A stretch of DNA of 64,000 nt, from positions 43,896 to 107,895 of the forward strand of contig ONGE01000014.1 in NCBI GenBank assembly GCA_900317325.1, given 5' to 3'. The notes below the pieces were generated by a model, which ran no database searches, had not been told where the DNA came from, and saw only the letters and a program-made list of their open reading frames with translations. The translations under genes were made by a program, and so were the position numbers. This stretch comes from an uncultured Prevotellaceae bacterium. Lineage in GTDB: Bacteria > Bacteroidota > Bacteroidia > Bacteroidales > Muribaculaceae. Numbering within the stretch: the first letter of the stretch is position 1; every line of letters begins with the position of its first letter. Positions 8,086 through 15,756 of the stretch are shown here, in pieces.

Positions 8086-10983
8086 TTACTTGCCGGCATC
8101 GCGCACCTGGCTCGGGGCCATGCCGTAGTGCTGGCGGAAGACGCGCGAGAAATAGGCCACGTCCTGGAAGCCGCATTGCTCGGCGATGTCGCCGATGAGG
8201 CTGTCGGGGTTGTCCCGCAACAGGCGCATGGCTTTCTCCATGCGCAGCTGGGTGACGTAGGCCGGCACGTTCTTGCCTGTGAGGGTCTGGATCTTGCGGC
8301 GCAGCTGCGTCTCGCCCATCTTGAACGACAGGGCAATACGGTCAAAGTCGAGCTTGGAACCGCTCGACATCTGCTTCTCGACTTGACGGGCGAACTCGGC
8401 CAGGAAGTGGGCGTCGGCAGCGTCTCCGCTCTCGGTGCTGGTCACGCGGGACGACTCGACAGGCTGTCCGCCGGCAAATGCTTCACGCATCACGCGGCGA
8501 CTCTCGATCAAGCGGCTCACCCATGCCCGGAGCTCCTCTCGCACGAACGGCTTCACCAGATAGGCATCGGCGCCGGCTTTGATGCCGCGGATGCGGTCTT
8601 TCTCGCCGATGCGGGCACTGAGCATGATGACCGGTATGTTGCAGGACCATGCGGCCTGACGCAGCTGACTGCAGAAATCGATACCGTTCATCTGCGGCAT
8701 CTTCACGTCGGTAATGATTAAGTCGGGCCTCAGTTCGCCGGCCTTGGCCAGTCCCTGCTCACCGTCACCGGCATAATGAACCTCGTAGTCCTGCTCGAGC
8801 GTTCTTCCCACCACGCGGGCCACATCGATGTGGTCCTCGACGACAAGCACCACGGGGCGGCCAGTGGCTTGGCTGTCCCGCAACCCGCCGTCAAGCGTTT
8901 CGAGCTGCTGGTGGCGCAACACCCTGTGCGCCACGTTGCGCAAGGGCTCCATCGTCAAGTCCAGCCGCTGCTTCACCTCATTGCCGTGCTTGCAGGGCAG
9001 TGTCACGGTGAATACCGCGCCACGCTCCTTCATGCTGTCGACGGCTACGGTACCGCCCAGCGCCATGGTCATGTCGCGCACCACGGTCAGTCCGATGCCG
9101 ATGCCGTCAACGAGCTGCTCGGCGGCAGCACTGCGGTAGAACGGCTCGAACACATGCGGCAGGTCTTCCTTGCCGATGCCCATGCCGTCGTCGGCCACTC
9201 GTATGATGAATTTGCCGACGCTCACCCTCGTTGTGACGATGATCTTGCCATAGTCACGGCAATAGTTGATGGCATTCTCGATGAGGTTGCCCATGATGGT
9301 GTTCAGATAAGCGGGCACCAGATCGATGTCGGTGCTGCTCTCGCGGGGGGCATAGACCAGTTCGATGTTGCGCTCCTGGCATTGGTCGCGATAACTCTCC
9401 AGCACCATTTTCACAAACGTCACCGCATCACCATGGCGCCAGTCGGGCTCCTTGATGGCACTGCGCACACTACCCACCTCAAGGATGCGGTCAACCAGCA
9501 TCAGCAGGTTATTTCCTTGACGCTCAATCACATCAGCATTCTCGTGAAGGATCGACATCTCGGCACCCGACCGAGCGGCCTTGCCGTCCTTGACGATGTC
9601 AATGATGCCGTCGATGGCACCCATGATGGCCGAGAGCGGGCTGCGCAACTGGTGCACCACGTTGGTGAAGAACAGCGAGCGGGTCTCCTCGACCTGGCGC
9701 ATTAGCCGCTGGGTGCGGCCGCGCACACGATTGGCATACCACAAGGTCCCGATGACGGCAGCAGCCATGAGCAACAACAGGATCTGGGACCAAATCTGCA
9801 TCTTGCGCGTGCGTTTCAGGTTGGTGATATCGCGGTTGAGCACGTCCACCTCGTCGCTTCTCACACTGAGCTCATAGTCAATGTGTTGAGAATGCATCTC
9901 GTCGCCCTTCATCAAGCCATGGATGCTGTCCTGAAGCGAGGTTCCCATGATATAATGATTCAAAGCCTCTTGCGGGTTACCTGCCAGCAGGCACAATTCG
10001 TAGTGCAGCATCTGAACCTCGGCCTGATACTCCTTGCTGCCGATGCGCAGGGCCTCGGTTTCGGCTTCGACAAGATAGTCGTGAGCCAGTTTTTCCTCAC
10101 CCAACAGGATGTTCACCCTGACGAGCGCCAGACACGACTTCAGCCAATACCAGACGGCAGATTTTTCCTTCAAGGCATCATAGGCCAGCTTGTATTCCTC
10201 GAGGGCACGCGAGAAGTGACGGCTGTCCTCCTCCAGTTCGCCGAAGTGCTGATGACACATGGCCACGCCCCTGCTGGTATTAGCCTTCTGGTTGAGTTCC
10301 ATAGATTTGCGGTAATACATCCACGCCGAATCAATTTGCCCGATCATGCGCTTGACGTTGCCCAGATGACCATAGTTCAAGGCTGCGCCATGGGTATCGT
10401 TAAGATCCAGCTCGGTCTTCAAGGCAACACGCAGCACGCTGTCGGCAGCCCTGAAGTTGCAGAATTCCATCTCCACATTGCCGATGCCGTTGAGCGTCGA
10501 GGCGCGTAATTGCATCACCTCGTCGAGGTCACGGCCGCTATAGGCATCGACCAGTTTCAAGGCCTTGATATAATGGCCGTTAGCCGTTGTCAAGTCGCTG
10601 ATGCGGCGATAACTGGAGCCCAAGCCGTTCAAGGCCGCCACCATTTCGATGGTATCAGCCTGATTGGTGGCAATAGCCAGGGCGGCTTTGTGACTGTCGA
10701 TGGATTTGTTGTAGAGCGCCTGATCGTGCAGCAGGAGGCCCAAATGCCTCAATGCCAGCATTTCACCCATGAGATCATTCTGCTCATGGGACTGACGGGC
10801 CAACACTGCCAGCGAATCCACATCCCGGATCTGAGCGATCGTGCTGTCGAGCTGGGCATAACGCTCGTCATGGGGGCTGACCGAAGGCTTGCCTTGACGG
10901 CACGACGGCATGACGGCCAACAGCATGGCCACCACACACAGCATCACGCGCCAAGTCTTTAAAGCAACGCTCCGGTTATTCAT
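8086..10983 (-). CDS. TPR hybrid histidine kinase/response regulator with AraC output
   Basis: A 965-residue one-protein two-component system. The N-terminus has a signal or lipobox-like segment (AVMPSC). TPR-type helical repeats follow to about residue 360, then a transmembrane segment near 400-417 and a HisKA domain with the phospho-accepting His near residue 443 (VVHQLRSPL). The HATPase domain has N-box NLIENAINY, DDGMGIG and GIGIGLTVV. A receiver domain carries Asp near 758 (LIITDVKMP) and a C-terminal AraC HTH (about 850-965). This is the Bacteroides hybrid two-component layout, but with TPRs in place of the Reg_prop propeller seen in most polysaccharide-sensing members. No polysaccharide locus is adjacent, so the signal and targets are unknown. 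Confidence 0.93.
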   Translation of the reverse strand: MNNRSVALKTWRVMLCVVAMLLAVMPSCRQGKPSVSPHDERYAQLDSTIAQIRDVDSLAVLARQSHEQNDLMGEMLALRHLGLLLHDQALYNKSIDSHKAALAIATNQADTIEMVAALNGLGSSYRRISDLTTANGHYIKALKLVDAYSGRDLDEVMQLRASTLNGIGNVEMEFCNFRAADSVLRVALKTELDLNDTHGAALNYGHLGNVKRMIGQIDSAWMYYRKSMELNQKANTSRGVAMCHQHFGELEEDSRHFSRALEEYKLAYDALKEKSAVWYWLKSCLALVRVNILLGEEKLAHDYLVEAETEALRIGSKEYQAEVQMLHYELCLLAGNPQEALNHYIMGTSLQDSIHGLMKGDEMHSQHIDYELSVRSDEVDVLNRDITNLKRTRKMQIWSQILLLLMAAAVIGTLWYANRVRGRTQRLMRQVEETRSLFFTNVVHQLRSPLSAIMGAIDGIIDIVKDGKAARSGAEMSILHENADVIERQGNNLLMLVDRILEVGSVRSAIKEPDWRHGDAVTFVKMVLESYRDQCQERNIELVYAPRESSTDIDLVPAYLNTIMGNLIENAINYCRDYGKIIVTTRVSVGKFIIRVADDGMGIGKEDLPHVFEPFYRSAAAEQLVDGIGIGLTVVRDMTMALGGTVAVDSMKERGAVFTVTLPCKHGNEVKQRLDLTMEPLRNVAHRVLRHQQLETLDGGLRDSQATGRPVVLVVEDHIDVARVVGRTLEQDYEVHYAGDGEQGLAKAGELRPDLIITDVKMPQMNGIDFCSQLRQAAWSCNIPVIMLSARIGEKDRIRGIKAGADAYLVKPFVREELRAWVSRLIESRRVMREAFAGGQPVESSRVTSTESGDAADAHFLAEFARQVEKQMSSGSKLDFDRIALSFKMGETQLRRKIQTLTGKNVPAYVTQLRMEKAMRLLRDNPDSLIGDIAEQCGFQDVAYFSRVFRQHYGMAPSQVRDAGK

Positions 10984-11023
10984 CTGTCAAGCACTCTCAA
11001 TAAAAAACATGAATTCAATGCCA

Positions 11024-11053
11024 CAAAAATAATAAAATTCTGCTACTCTGCAA
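11024..11053 (-). promoter_or_regulatory. Promoter of the hybrid kinase gene
   Basis: Read on the minus strand: TTG at 11053-11051 and TATTTTTG at 11031-11024, with 19 bases between. It lies about 40 bases upstream of the ATG at 10983. Confidence 0.65.
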
Positions 11054-11189
11054 CCTTTATTTAAAAAAATTTATTGTTCAAAGGTTATATTTTACGGTTC
11101 TATGGTGATATTATCTGCAAGAATGACGTTTTAAGGACTTATTTCTCGTTTTTTTAGGCACACAACAAGCTTCTTATCGATAAAATGAG

Positions 11190-11197
11190 TAACTTTG
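11190..11197 (+). promoter_or_regulatory. -7 box that fixes the DUF4199 start
   Basis: TAACTTTG lies between the upstream in-frame ATG (11185) and the next ATG (11206). Transcription would begin near 11201, so translation most likely starts at 11206 with only a few untranslated bases. No clear -33 TTG is seen. Confidence 0.55.
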
Positions 11198-11205
11198 CAG
11201 TTTGT

Positions 11206-11739
11206 ATGACAGAGAAGAAGAGCATTTACCAACTGGCAGCCGAGGCCGGATTACCGTTCGGGCTATATTTGGCGTGTGCGGGAGTGGCATCGGTGTTCAC
11301 CGACTGGTTCCCGCCATTGGCCTTTGTGTTCCTGGGACTGCTTGTCGCCACGCCGATGCTGGTGTATCGGTTCCAGCGCCGCAAGTTCATCGAGGACGAC
11401 GGCTTCACCGAGTATGCCGCCCTGTGGATGATGGGCATCATGCTGTTCATCCTGGGAGGCGTCGTGGCCAGTTTCATCGTCTATATGGTGCTGCAGTTCG
11501 GCCGGCCCAACTTCATGTATGAGCAGGCCCAAACGCTCATCAACGCCTACAAGGACATCCCCGAGATGCGCGACAGCGAGATGCTGCAAGTCATCCGCCG
11601 CATGGTCGATGAGAACCTCTTGCCGCGCCCCATCGAGGTGGTATTCAATGCCTTCTGGTTCATCGCCTTTGGCGGGTCGATCTTGAGCGCCATCACCGCT
11701 CTGGTGGCACAACGTCCGCTGCCCCGCCGCCGCAAGTAG
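11206..11739 (+). CDS. DUF4199-type integral membrane protein
   Basis: A 177-residue inner-membrane protein with about four hydrophobic segments (near residues 15-33, 36-52, 68-92 and 143-165) and a short basic tail. The layout and its position directly before a GT2 glycosyltransferase match DUF4199 proteins of Bacteroidetes, whose function is not established. I chose ATG 11206 rather than 11185 because a promoter -7 box sits between the two. It starts a four-gene same-strand group with the GT2, DUF6452-like and DUF6048-like genes, suggesting a role linked to envelope glycolipid or lipoprotein work, which is inference. Confidence 0.8.
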   Translation: MTEKKSIYQLAAEAGLPFGLYLACAGVASVFTDWFPPLAFVFLGLLVATPMLVYRFQRRKFIEDDGFTEYAALWMMGIMLFILGGVVASFIVYMVLQFGRPNFMYEQAQTLINAYKDIPEMRDSEMLQVIRRMVDENLLPRPIEVVFNAFWFIAFGGSILSAITALVAQRPLPRRRK

Positions 11740-11780
11740 AAACATCAACCGTAATATTAAAAAGGTATTATATATTTGAT

Positions 11781-12839
11781 ATGGATATTTCAGTAGTGGT
11801 ACCCTTGTTTAACGAGGCCGAGTCCCTGCCCGAACTGGCGCAGTGGATCGAGCGCGTCATGGACGAGAACAACTTCACCTACGAGGTGCTGTTCATCAAC
11901 GACGGCAGCACCGATGACTCGTGGAACGTCATCAAGGCACTGCACGACAAGAACCCGAGGATGAAAGGCATTGCCTTCCGCCGCAACTACGGCAAGTCTC
12001 CGGCGCTGAACACCGGTTTTGACCGGGCGTGCGGCGATGTCATCATCACCATGGACGCCGACCTCCAGGACAGCCCCGACGAGATTCCCGAGCTCTACCG
12101 CATGATCAAGCAAGACGGCTATGACCTGGTGAGCGGCTGGAAGAAGAAACGCTACGACCCGTTGAGCAAGACCATACCCACCAAGCTGTTCAACGCCACC
12201 GCCAGGCGCGTGAGCGGCATCCACAACCTGCACGACTTCAACTGCGGTCTCAAGGCCTATCGCCGCGATGTGGTCAAGCACATCGAGGTCTATGGCGACA
12301 TGCATCGCTATGTGCCCTATCTGGCCAAGATCGCCGGTTTCACCCGCATCGGCGAGAAGGAGGTCAAGCACCGCGCTCGCAAGTACGGCACGACCAAGTT
12401 CGGTCTCGACCGCTTCGTGAACGGTTACCTCGACCTGCTCACGCTGTGGTTTCAGGGCAAGTTCGGTGTCAAGCCGATGCACTTCTTCGGTCTGCTGGGC
12501 AGCTTCATGTTCCTGCTGGGTTTCATCGCCGTGATCGTGGTGGGCGGACTCAAGCTCTACAACATGTACAGCGGCAACAGCTACCGCCTGGTCACCGAAT
12601 CGCCCTACTTCTACCTGGCCCTGACGTCGATGCTCCTGGGAACGCAGCTGTTCCTCACGGGCTTCCTGGGCGAACTCATCATCCGTCACAGCAACGACCG
12701 CAACCACTACGAGATCGGTGAGGAGATCATGGGCGACACCGTCACCCCGGCAGCAGCCATCGAGGCACGCCGCCACGACACCGACCTGGCCGAAGCCATC
12801 AGCAATATCCAACGCCAAGCCACCGTCGAAGCCCAATGA
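11781..12839 (+). CDS. Family 2 glycosyltransferase, DPM/GtrB-like, with two TM helices
   Basis: A 352-residue membrane-anchored GT2 enzyme. The GT-A domain begins at once (MDISVVVPLFNEAESLPEL), has the nucleotide-binding segment FINDGSTDDSW and the metal-binding run DADLQDSPDE, and continues to about residue 220. Two strong transmembrane helices follow (about 235-258 and 275-300), then a charged cytosolic tail. This is the polyprenyl-phosphate sugar synthase layout (DPM1, GtrB, ArnC-like), so it probably moves a sugar from a nucleotide donor to undecaprenyl phosphate. Its stop overlaps the start of the next gene by four bases (ATGA), implying translational coupling. Confidence 0.9.
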   Translation: MDISVVVPLFNEAESLPELAQWIERVMDENNFTYEVLFINDGSTDDSWNVIKALHDKNPRMKGIAFRRNYGKSPALNTGFDRACGDVIITMDADLQDSPDEIPELYRMIKQDGYDLVSGWKKKRYDPLSKTIPTKLFNATARRVSGIHNLHDFNCGLKAYRRDVVKHIEVYGDMHRYVPYLAKIAGFTRIGEKEVKHRARKYGTTKFGLDRFVNGYLDLLTLWFQGKFGVKPMHFFGLLGSFMFLLGFIAVIVVGGLKLYNMYSGNSYRLVTESPYFYLALTSMLLGTQLFLTGFLGELIIRHSNDRNHYEIGEEIMGDTVTPAAAIEARRHDTDLAEAISNIQRQATVEAQ

Positions 12840-13321
12840 ACCGCCTCCTGCACATAGCACTGCTTGCCCTGCTGGCTGCGGCGGCGCTGACGTCGTGCAA
12901 CGACAACAGTTGCCGCGAGAACGGCAGCAGCCTGCCGCTGGCGGTGTTCTATGTCAACGGTTCACAACAATCGGTGAACGGACTCACCATCATGGGCATC
13001 GGCGCCCCGGGCGACAGTCTGCTGGCCGAAGCCACCGCCCAGAGCGAACTGTACCTGCCCCTGAGGGCCACGACCACGACCACAAGCTACAAGATTTCGC
13101 GCCAGGTCACCCCTGAGCGTCTGGTCAGCGACACCGTCACCATCGACTACCAGCCAGTCGAGTACTTCCACTCGGTCGAGTGCGGCGCGATGTTCAACTT
13201 CGACATCAAGAACGTGCGCTACACCAAGCACGGCATCGACTCGGTGGTGGTTGTCACGCCTCTCGTCACCAACTCGACCCTACCCGCACTACGCTTCTTT
13301 CTCAAGCAGTTTGACCAATGA
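12836..13321 (+). CDS. DUF6452-like lipoprotein
   Basis: A 161-residue predicted lipoprotein: a hydrophobic leader ending in ALTSC (lipidation Cys near residue 20) and then a small beta-rich domain with a short-chain Thr-rich strand (ATTTTTSY). Family assignment rests on size, lipobox, the SCRENG.. start and the adjacent DUF6048-like gene, a pairing common in Bacteroidales. Function is unknown. It overlaps both neighbours by four bases (ATGA), so it is almost certainly cotranslated with the GT2 and the following membrane protein. Confidence 0.75.
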   Translation: MNRLLHIALLALLAAAALTSCNDNSCRENGSSLPLAVFYVNGSQQSVNGLTIMGIGAPGDSLLAEATAQSELYLPLRATTTTTSYKISRQVTPERLVSDTVTIDYQPVEYFHSVECGAMFNFDIKNVRYTKHGIDSVVVVTPLVTNSTLPALRFFLKQFDQ

Positions 13322-14205
13322 CACGTCGCAGCACATATCTCCTTCATGGCATCAAAGGGACGCTCCTTTTGATGACATTCTCGCTGCTGTTTGCCTTCAG
13401 TGGCATGGCACAGGAGCCCGACAAGCGCCACGTGACACCGGTCAAGCCCGAAACCAACCGCGTGCAGCCGCCGCCCAAGGGCACCGACGAGATAATCATC
13501 CAGCAATACATCAGCGGCGACAGCACCGCTGCCATGCAAGAAGCCCGCAAGGACTCGCTGCGCCGCATCTACCACCACTACCCGCTGCTCACCGACCTGA
13601 CGCTGGGCATCGACATCGCCGAGCCCCTGTTCATGGTCTTCGGGCAGAGCTATGCCAGCTCCGGAGTCCATGCCACACTCAACATGTGGAACCGCTTGCA
13701 GCCCACGGTCGAACTGGGTCTGGGATGGGCCAAATCCACGCCCGACGACATGAACTTCACCTATCGTGCCAAGCCCTCGCCCTACTTCAAGGTGGGCGTC
13801 AACTACAACTTCATGTTCAAGAACTCGCCCGACTACCAGGCACTGCTCGGTATCAGGCTGGGCTACAGCACGTTCTCCTATGACGTGACCGACATTCATC
13901 ACGCCAATTCCTATTGGCAGGAAGACCTCATGTTCGATATCAAGGGCGAGCGTTCACACGCCCTGTGGGGCGAAGCCGGCATCGGGCTCAAGGTCCGCCT
14001 GATCGACCGCTTGTCGATGGGTTGGATGATACGCTACCACGGCGTTTTCAACTACGGCAAGAGCGAGCACTCAAGACCCTGGTTCATACCAGGTTACGGA
14101 CCCCGCACCGGTTCGTTGGGCTTCTCGCTGACGATCAACTACACCCTGCCCCTGCATCGCGACAAACACGAGGTCGCTGCGTCCCAATCCGAAGCCAAAC
14201 CCTGA
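13318..14205 (+). CDS. DUF6048-like outer membrane beta-barrel protein
   Basis: A 295-residue exported protein. It has a long leader with a hydrophobic core (GTLLLMTFSLLFAFSGMAQ) and a Pro/Lys-rich linker. From about residue 85 it shows alternating hydrophobic/aromatic strands ending in Tyr or Phe, as in a small outer-membrane barrel; the last strand is GSLGFSLTINYTLPL. Size and gene pairing match DUF6048. Partnering with the upstream lipoprotein in the outer membrane is plausible but inferred. It is the last gene of the four-gene overlapping run. Confidence 0.75.
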   Translation: MTRRSTYLLHGIKGTLLLMTFSLLFAFSGMAQEPDKRHVTPVKPETNRVQPPPKGTDEIIIQQYISGDSTAAMQEARKDSLRRIYHHYPLLTDLTLGIDIAEPLFMVFGQSYASSGVHATLNMWNRLQPTVELGLGWAKSTPDDMNFTYRAKPSPYFKVGVNYNFMFKNSPDYQALLGIRLGYSTFSYDVTDIHHANSYWQEDLMFDIKGERSHALWGEAGIGLKVRLIDRLSMGWMIRYHGVFNYGKSEHSRPWFIPGYGPRTGSLGFSLTINYTLPLHRDKHEVAASQSEAKP

Positions 14206-14222
14206 CACATCTATTCTGCGAT

Positions 14223-14366
14223 ATGGTTATCATCAACAAGAGGAAAATCGGCCCCAGCGCTCGCATTCCGCGGCTTGTTCCACCGGCACAGCCCGGCTGG
14301 TACAAGCGATTCAAGCAGCTGGCAGCCCGAGCCGACAAGCATTTCAAGGCCAAGACCATGCGTTGA
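14223..14366 (+). CDS. Possible small basic protein
   Basis: A 47-codon frame (MVIINKRKIGPSARIP...), very rich in Lys/Arg, begins 17 bases after the DUF6048-like stop and ends before the next promoter. It has no recognised family. The codon pattern resembles neighbouring genes, but the frame is short and could be chance. Reported as a low-confidence candidate only. Confidence 0.2.
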   Translation: MVIINKRKIGPSARIPRLVPPAQPGWYKRFKQLAARADKHFKAKTMR

Positions 14367-14463
14367 GGCAAGCACCGCGCCTGCCGGCTCGCTCTTGAGC
14401 CGCGGCGAGAATTGGGGTCGCCATTGATTTTTTGAGGAATTTATCATCATTTTTCAAAAAAAT

Positions 14464-14494
14464 TTTGTCAGTTCAAAAAAAGTTCGTAATATTG
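14464..14494 (+). promoter_or_regulatory. Promoter of the 14676 secreted protein gene
   Basis: TTTG at 14464-14467 and TAATATTG at 14487-14494 (one mismatch to TAnnTTTG), spaced 19 bases. It leaves a leader of roughly 175 bases, AT-rich near its 3' end, with no clear structure. Confidence 0.55.
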
Positions 14495-14675
14495 TACTCT
14501 GAAAAGCGGGAAAAAATGCGCATTTTAAGTGTATTATTCTCTTTTTCAATGTATTATAAACTTTCATGCACCACATTGGCGAATGCCGATGGCAGGGGTT
14601 TATGGTTACAGATTAAAAACAAAAAAAACTAACAATATTAATTAACATTATTACTAACAATTTAACTCATTTACT

Positions 14676-15659
14676 ATGAAGATTAAAAATTTACTTCTTT
14701 TTGCTGCAGTGGCATCGCTGAGCGTTTCGGCTTTCGCTGATGACCTCGCAACTGGTGAATTGGCAGTCCTCGCCGACGGCACTCCCGCAATGGTAGGCCA
14801 GACCACCACCGACCACCTGTTCGTTCGTGGTGACTATACCGACATGGGTGATGTTAAGACCTACGAGAACACTGTTTCGTTCAAGGCCGGTACTCCCCAA
14901 ACCGTTTGGTTGTGGCTCGATGACGACGCTATCTATCAGAATGAGAAGGTTCAGGCTCTGCCCAAGACCCTCATCAAGGACGGTGGTACTCCCTACAATG
15001 AGATCACTTATAACTCGTTCCAGTGCGACCTGTACTTGCCCATGAGCATACAGATGATCAAGACCGAGAATGAGGATGGTGACGAGATTATGTTCGTACA
15101 GGGTGACCGTATGCCCAACTCGGCTGAGTTCACCTTTGGTGAGAAGGAGTTCACCAAGACCATCGACGGTATTGAGTATCGCGTTTACTCGCTGATCTGC
15201 TCGAACAAGCAGAACAACGGTACCCACTTCTCGGCTAAGAACGCTACCCGTTACACCAACAACGGTGCCCTGAAGAAGGACGACGCTGCCCTGATCGGTA
15301 TCTTCCTGCAGAACAACAACCAGGCTGAGGTTGAAGGCCGTCTGGCTGACATGATCATCGCTAACCAGGAGTTTGGTCTGCGTGAGCCCTTCACCGTAGA
15401 GCCCAAGTGGGAGCCCAACGACTACCGCTTCATCTATGGCACCGGTGGCAACAACGAGACCCAGCGCTTCCAGCTCTACAACCGCGTTGCCCTGTTCGGC
15501 AGCTCGAGCGTAGTTGAGGATCTGGCTCAGAAGACCATCAACAACGTGAAGTATTACAATGTTGCCGGTATGGAGAGCAACATGCCCTTCGACGGTGTTA
15601 ACATCAAGGTGACCACCTACAACGATGGTACCACCAGCACCTGCAAGGTGATCAAGTAA
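14676..15659 (+). CDS. Secreted protein with T9SS-like C-terminal domain
   Basis: A 327-residue exported protein of unknown function. The signal peptide is MKIKNLLLFAAVASLSVSAFA. The central part (about 40-270) is a beta-rich domain I do not recognise, with short Asp/Asn/Thr loops. The last about 45 residues (INNVKYYNVAGMES... to CKVIK) match the tail shared with the proteins at 3448-5247 and 36555-37787, and look like a sorting domain. GGT/GTT/GCT-rich codon use, a long leader and a strong terminator suggest a highly expressed single gene. Confidence 0.78.
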   Translation: MKIKNLLLFAAVASLSVSAFADDLATGELAVLADGTPAMVGQTTTDHLFVRGDYTDMGDVKTYENTVSFKAGTPQTVWLWLDDDAIYQNEKVQALPKTLIKDGGTPYNEITYNSFQCDLYLPMSIQMIKTENEDGDEIMFVQGDRMPNSAEFTFGEKEFTKTIDGIEYRVYSLICSNKQNNGTHFSAKNATRYTNNGALKKDDAALIGIFLQNNNQAEVEGRLADMIIANQEFGLREPFTVEPKWEPNDYRFIYGTGGNNETQRFQLYNRVALFGSSSVVEDLAQKTINNVKYYNVAGMESNMPFDGVNIKVTTYNDGTTSTCKVIK

Positions 15660-15683
15660 TATTACACTTCACTTGACAACAAT

Positions 15684-15716
15684 AAAAAAGCCGTGGGCAA
15701 TGCCCGCGGCTTTTTT
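15684..15716. terminator. Bidirectional terminator between convergent genes
   Basis: A-run, hairpin (GCCGTGGGC/GCCCGCGGC at 15690-15710), then TTTTTT. The symmetric A and T runs let it stop both the 14676 gene (+) and the terminase gene (-). Confidence 0.9.
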
Positions 15717-15756
15717 CGTTTTACCCTGCAGTTCATGTTCAACAAGCGTCACTTGG

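Noticed and set aside
8005-8721. Plus-strand frame of 238 codons at the end of the hybrid kinase gene
   Set aside because: Mostly antisense to the receiver/AraC part of the kinase; the 5' portion lies in repeat sequence.
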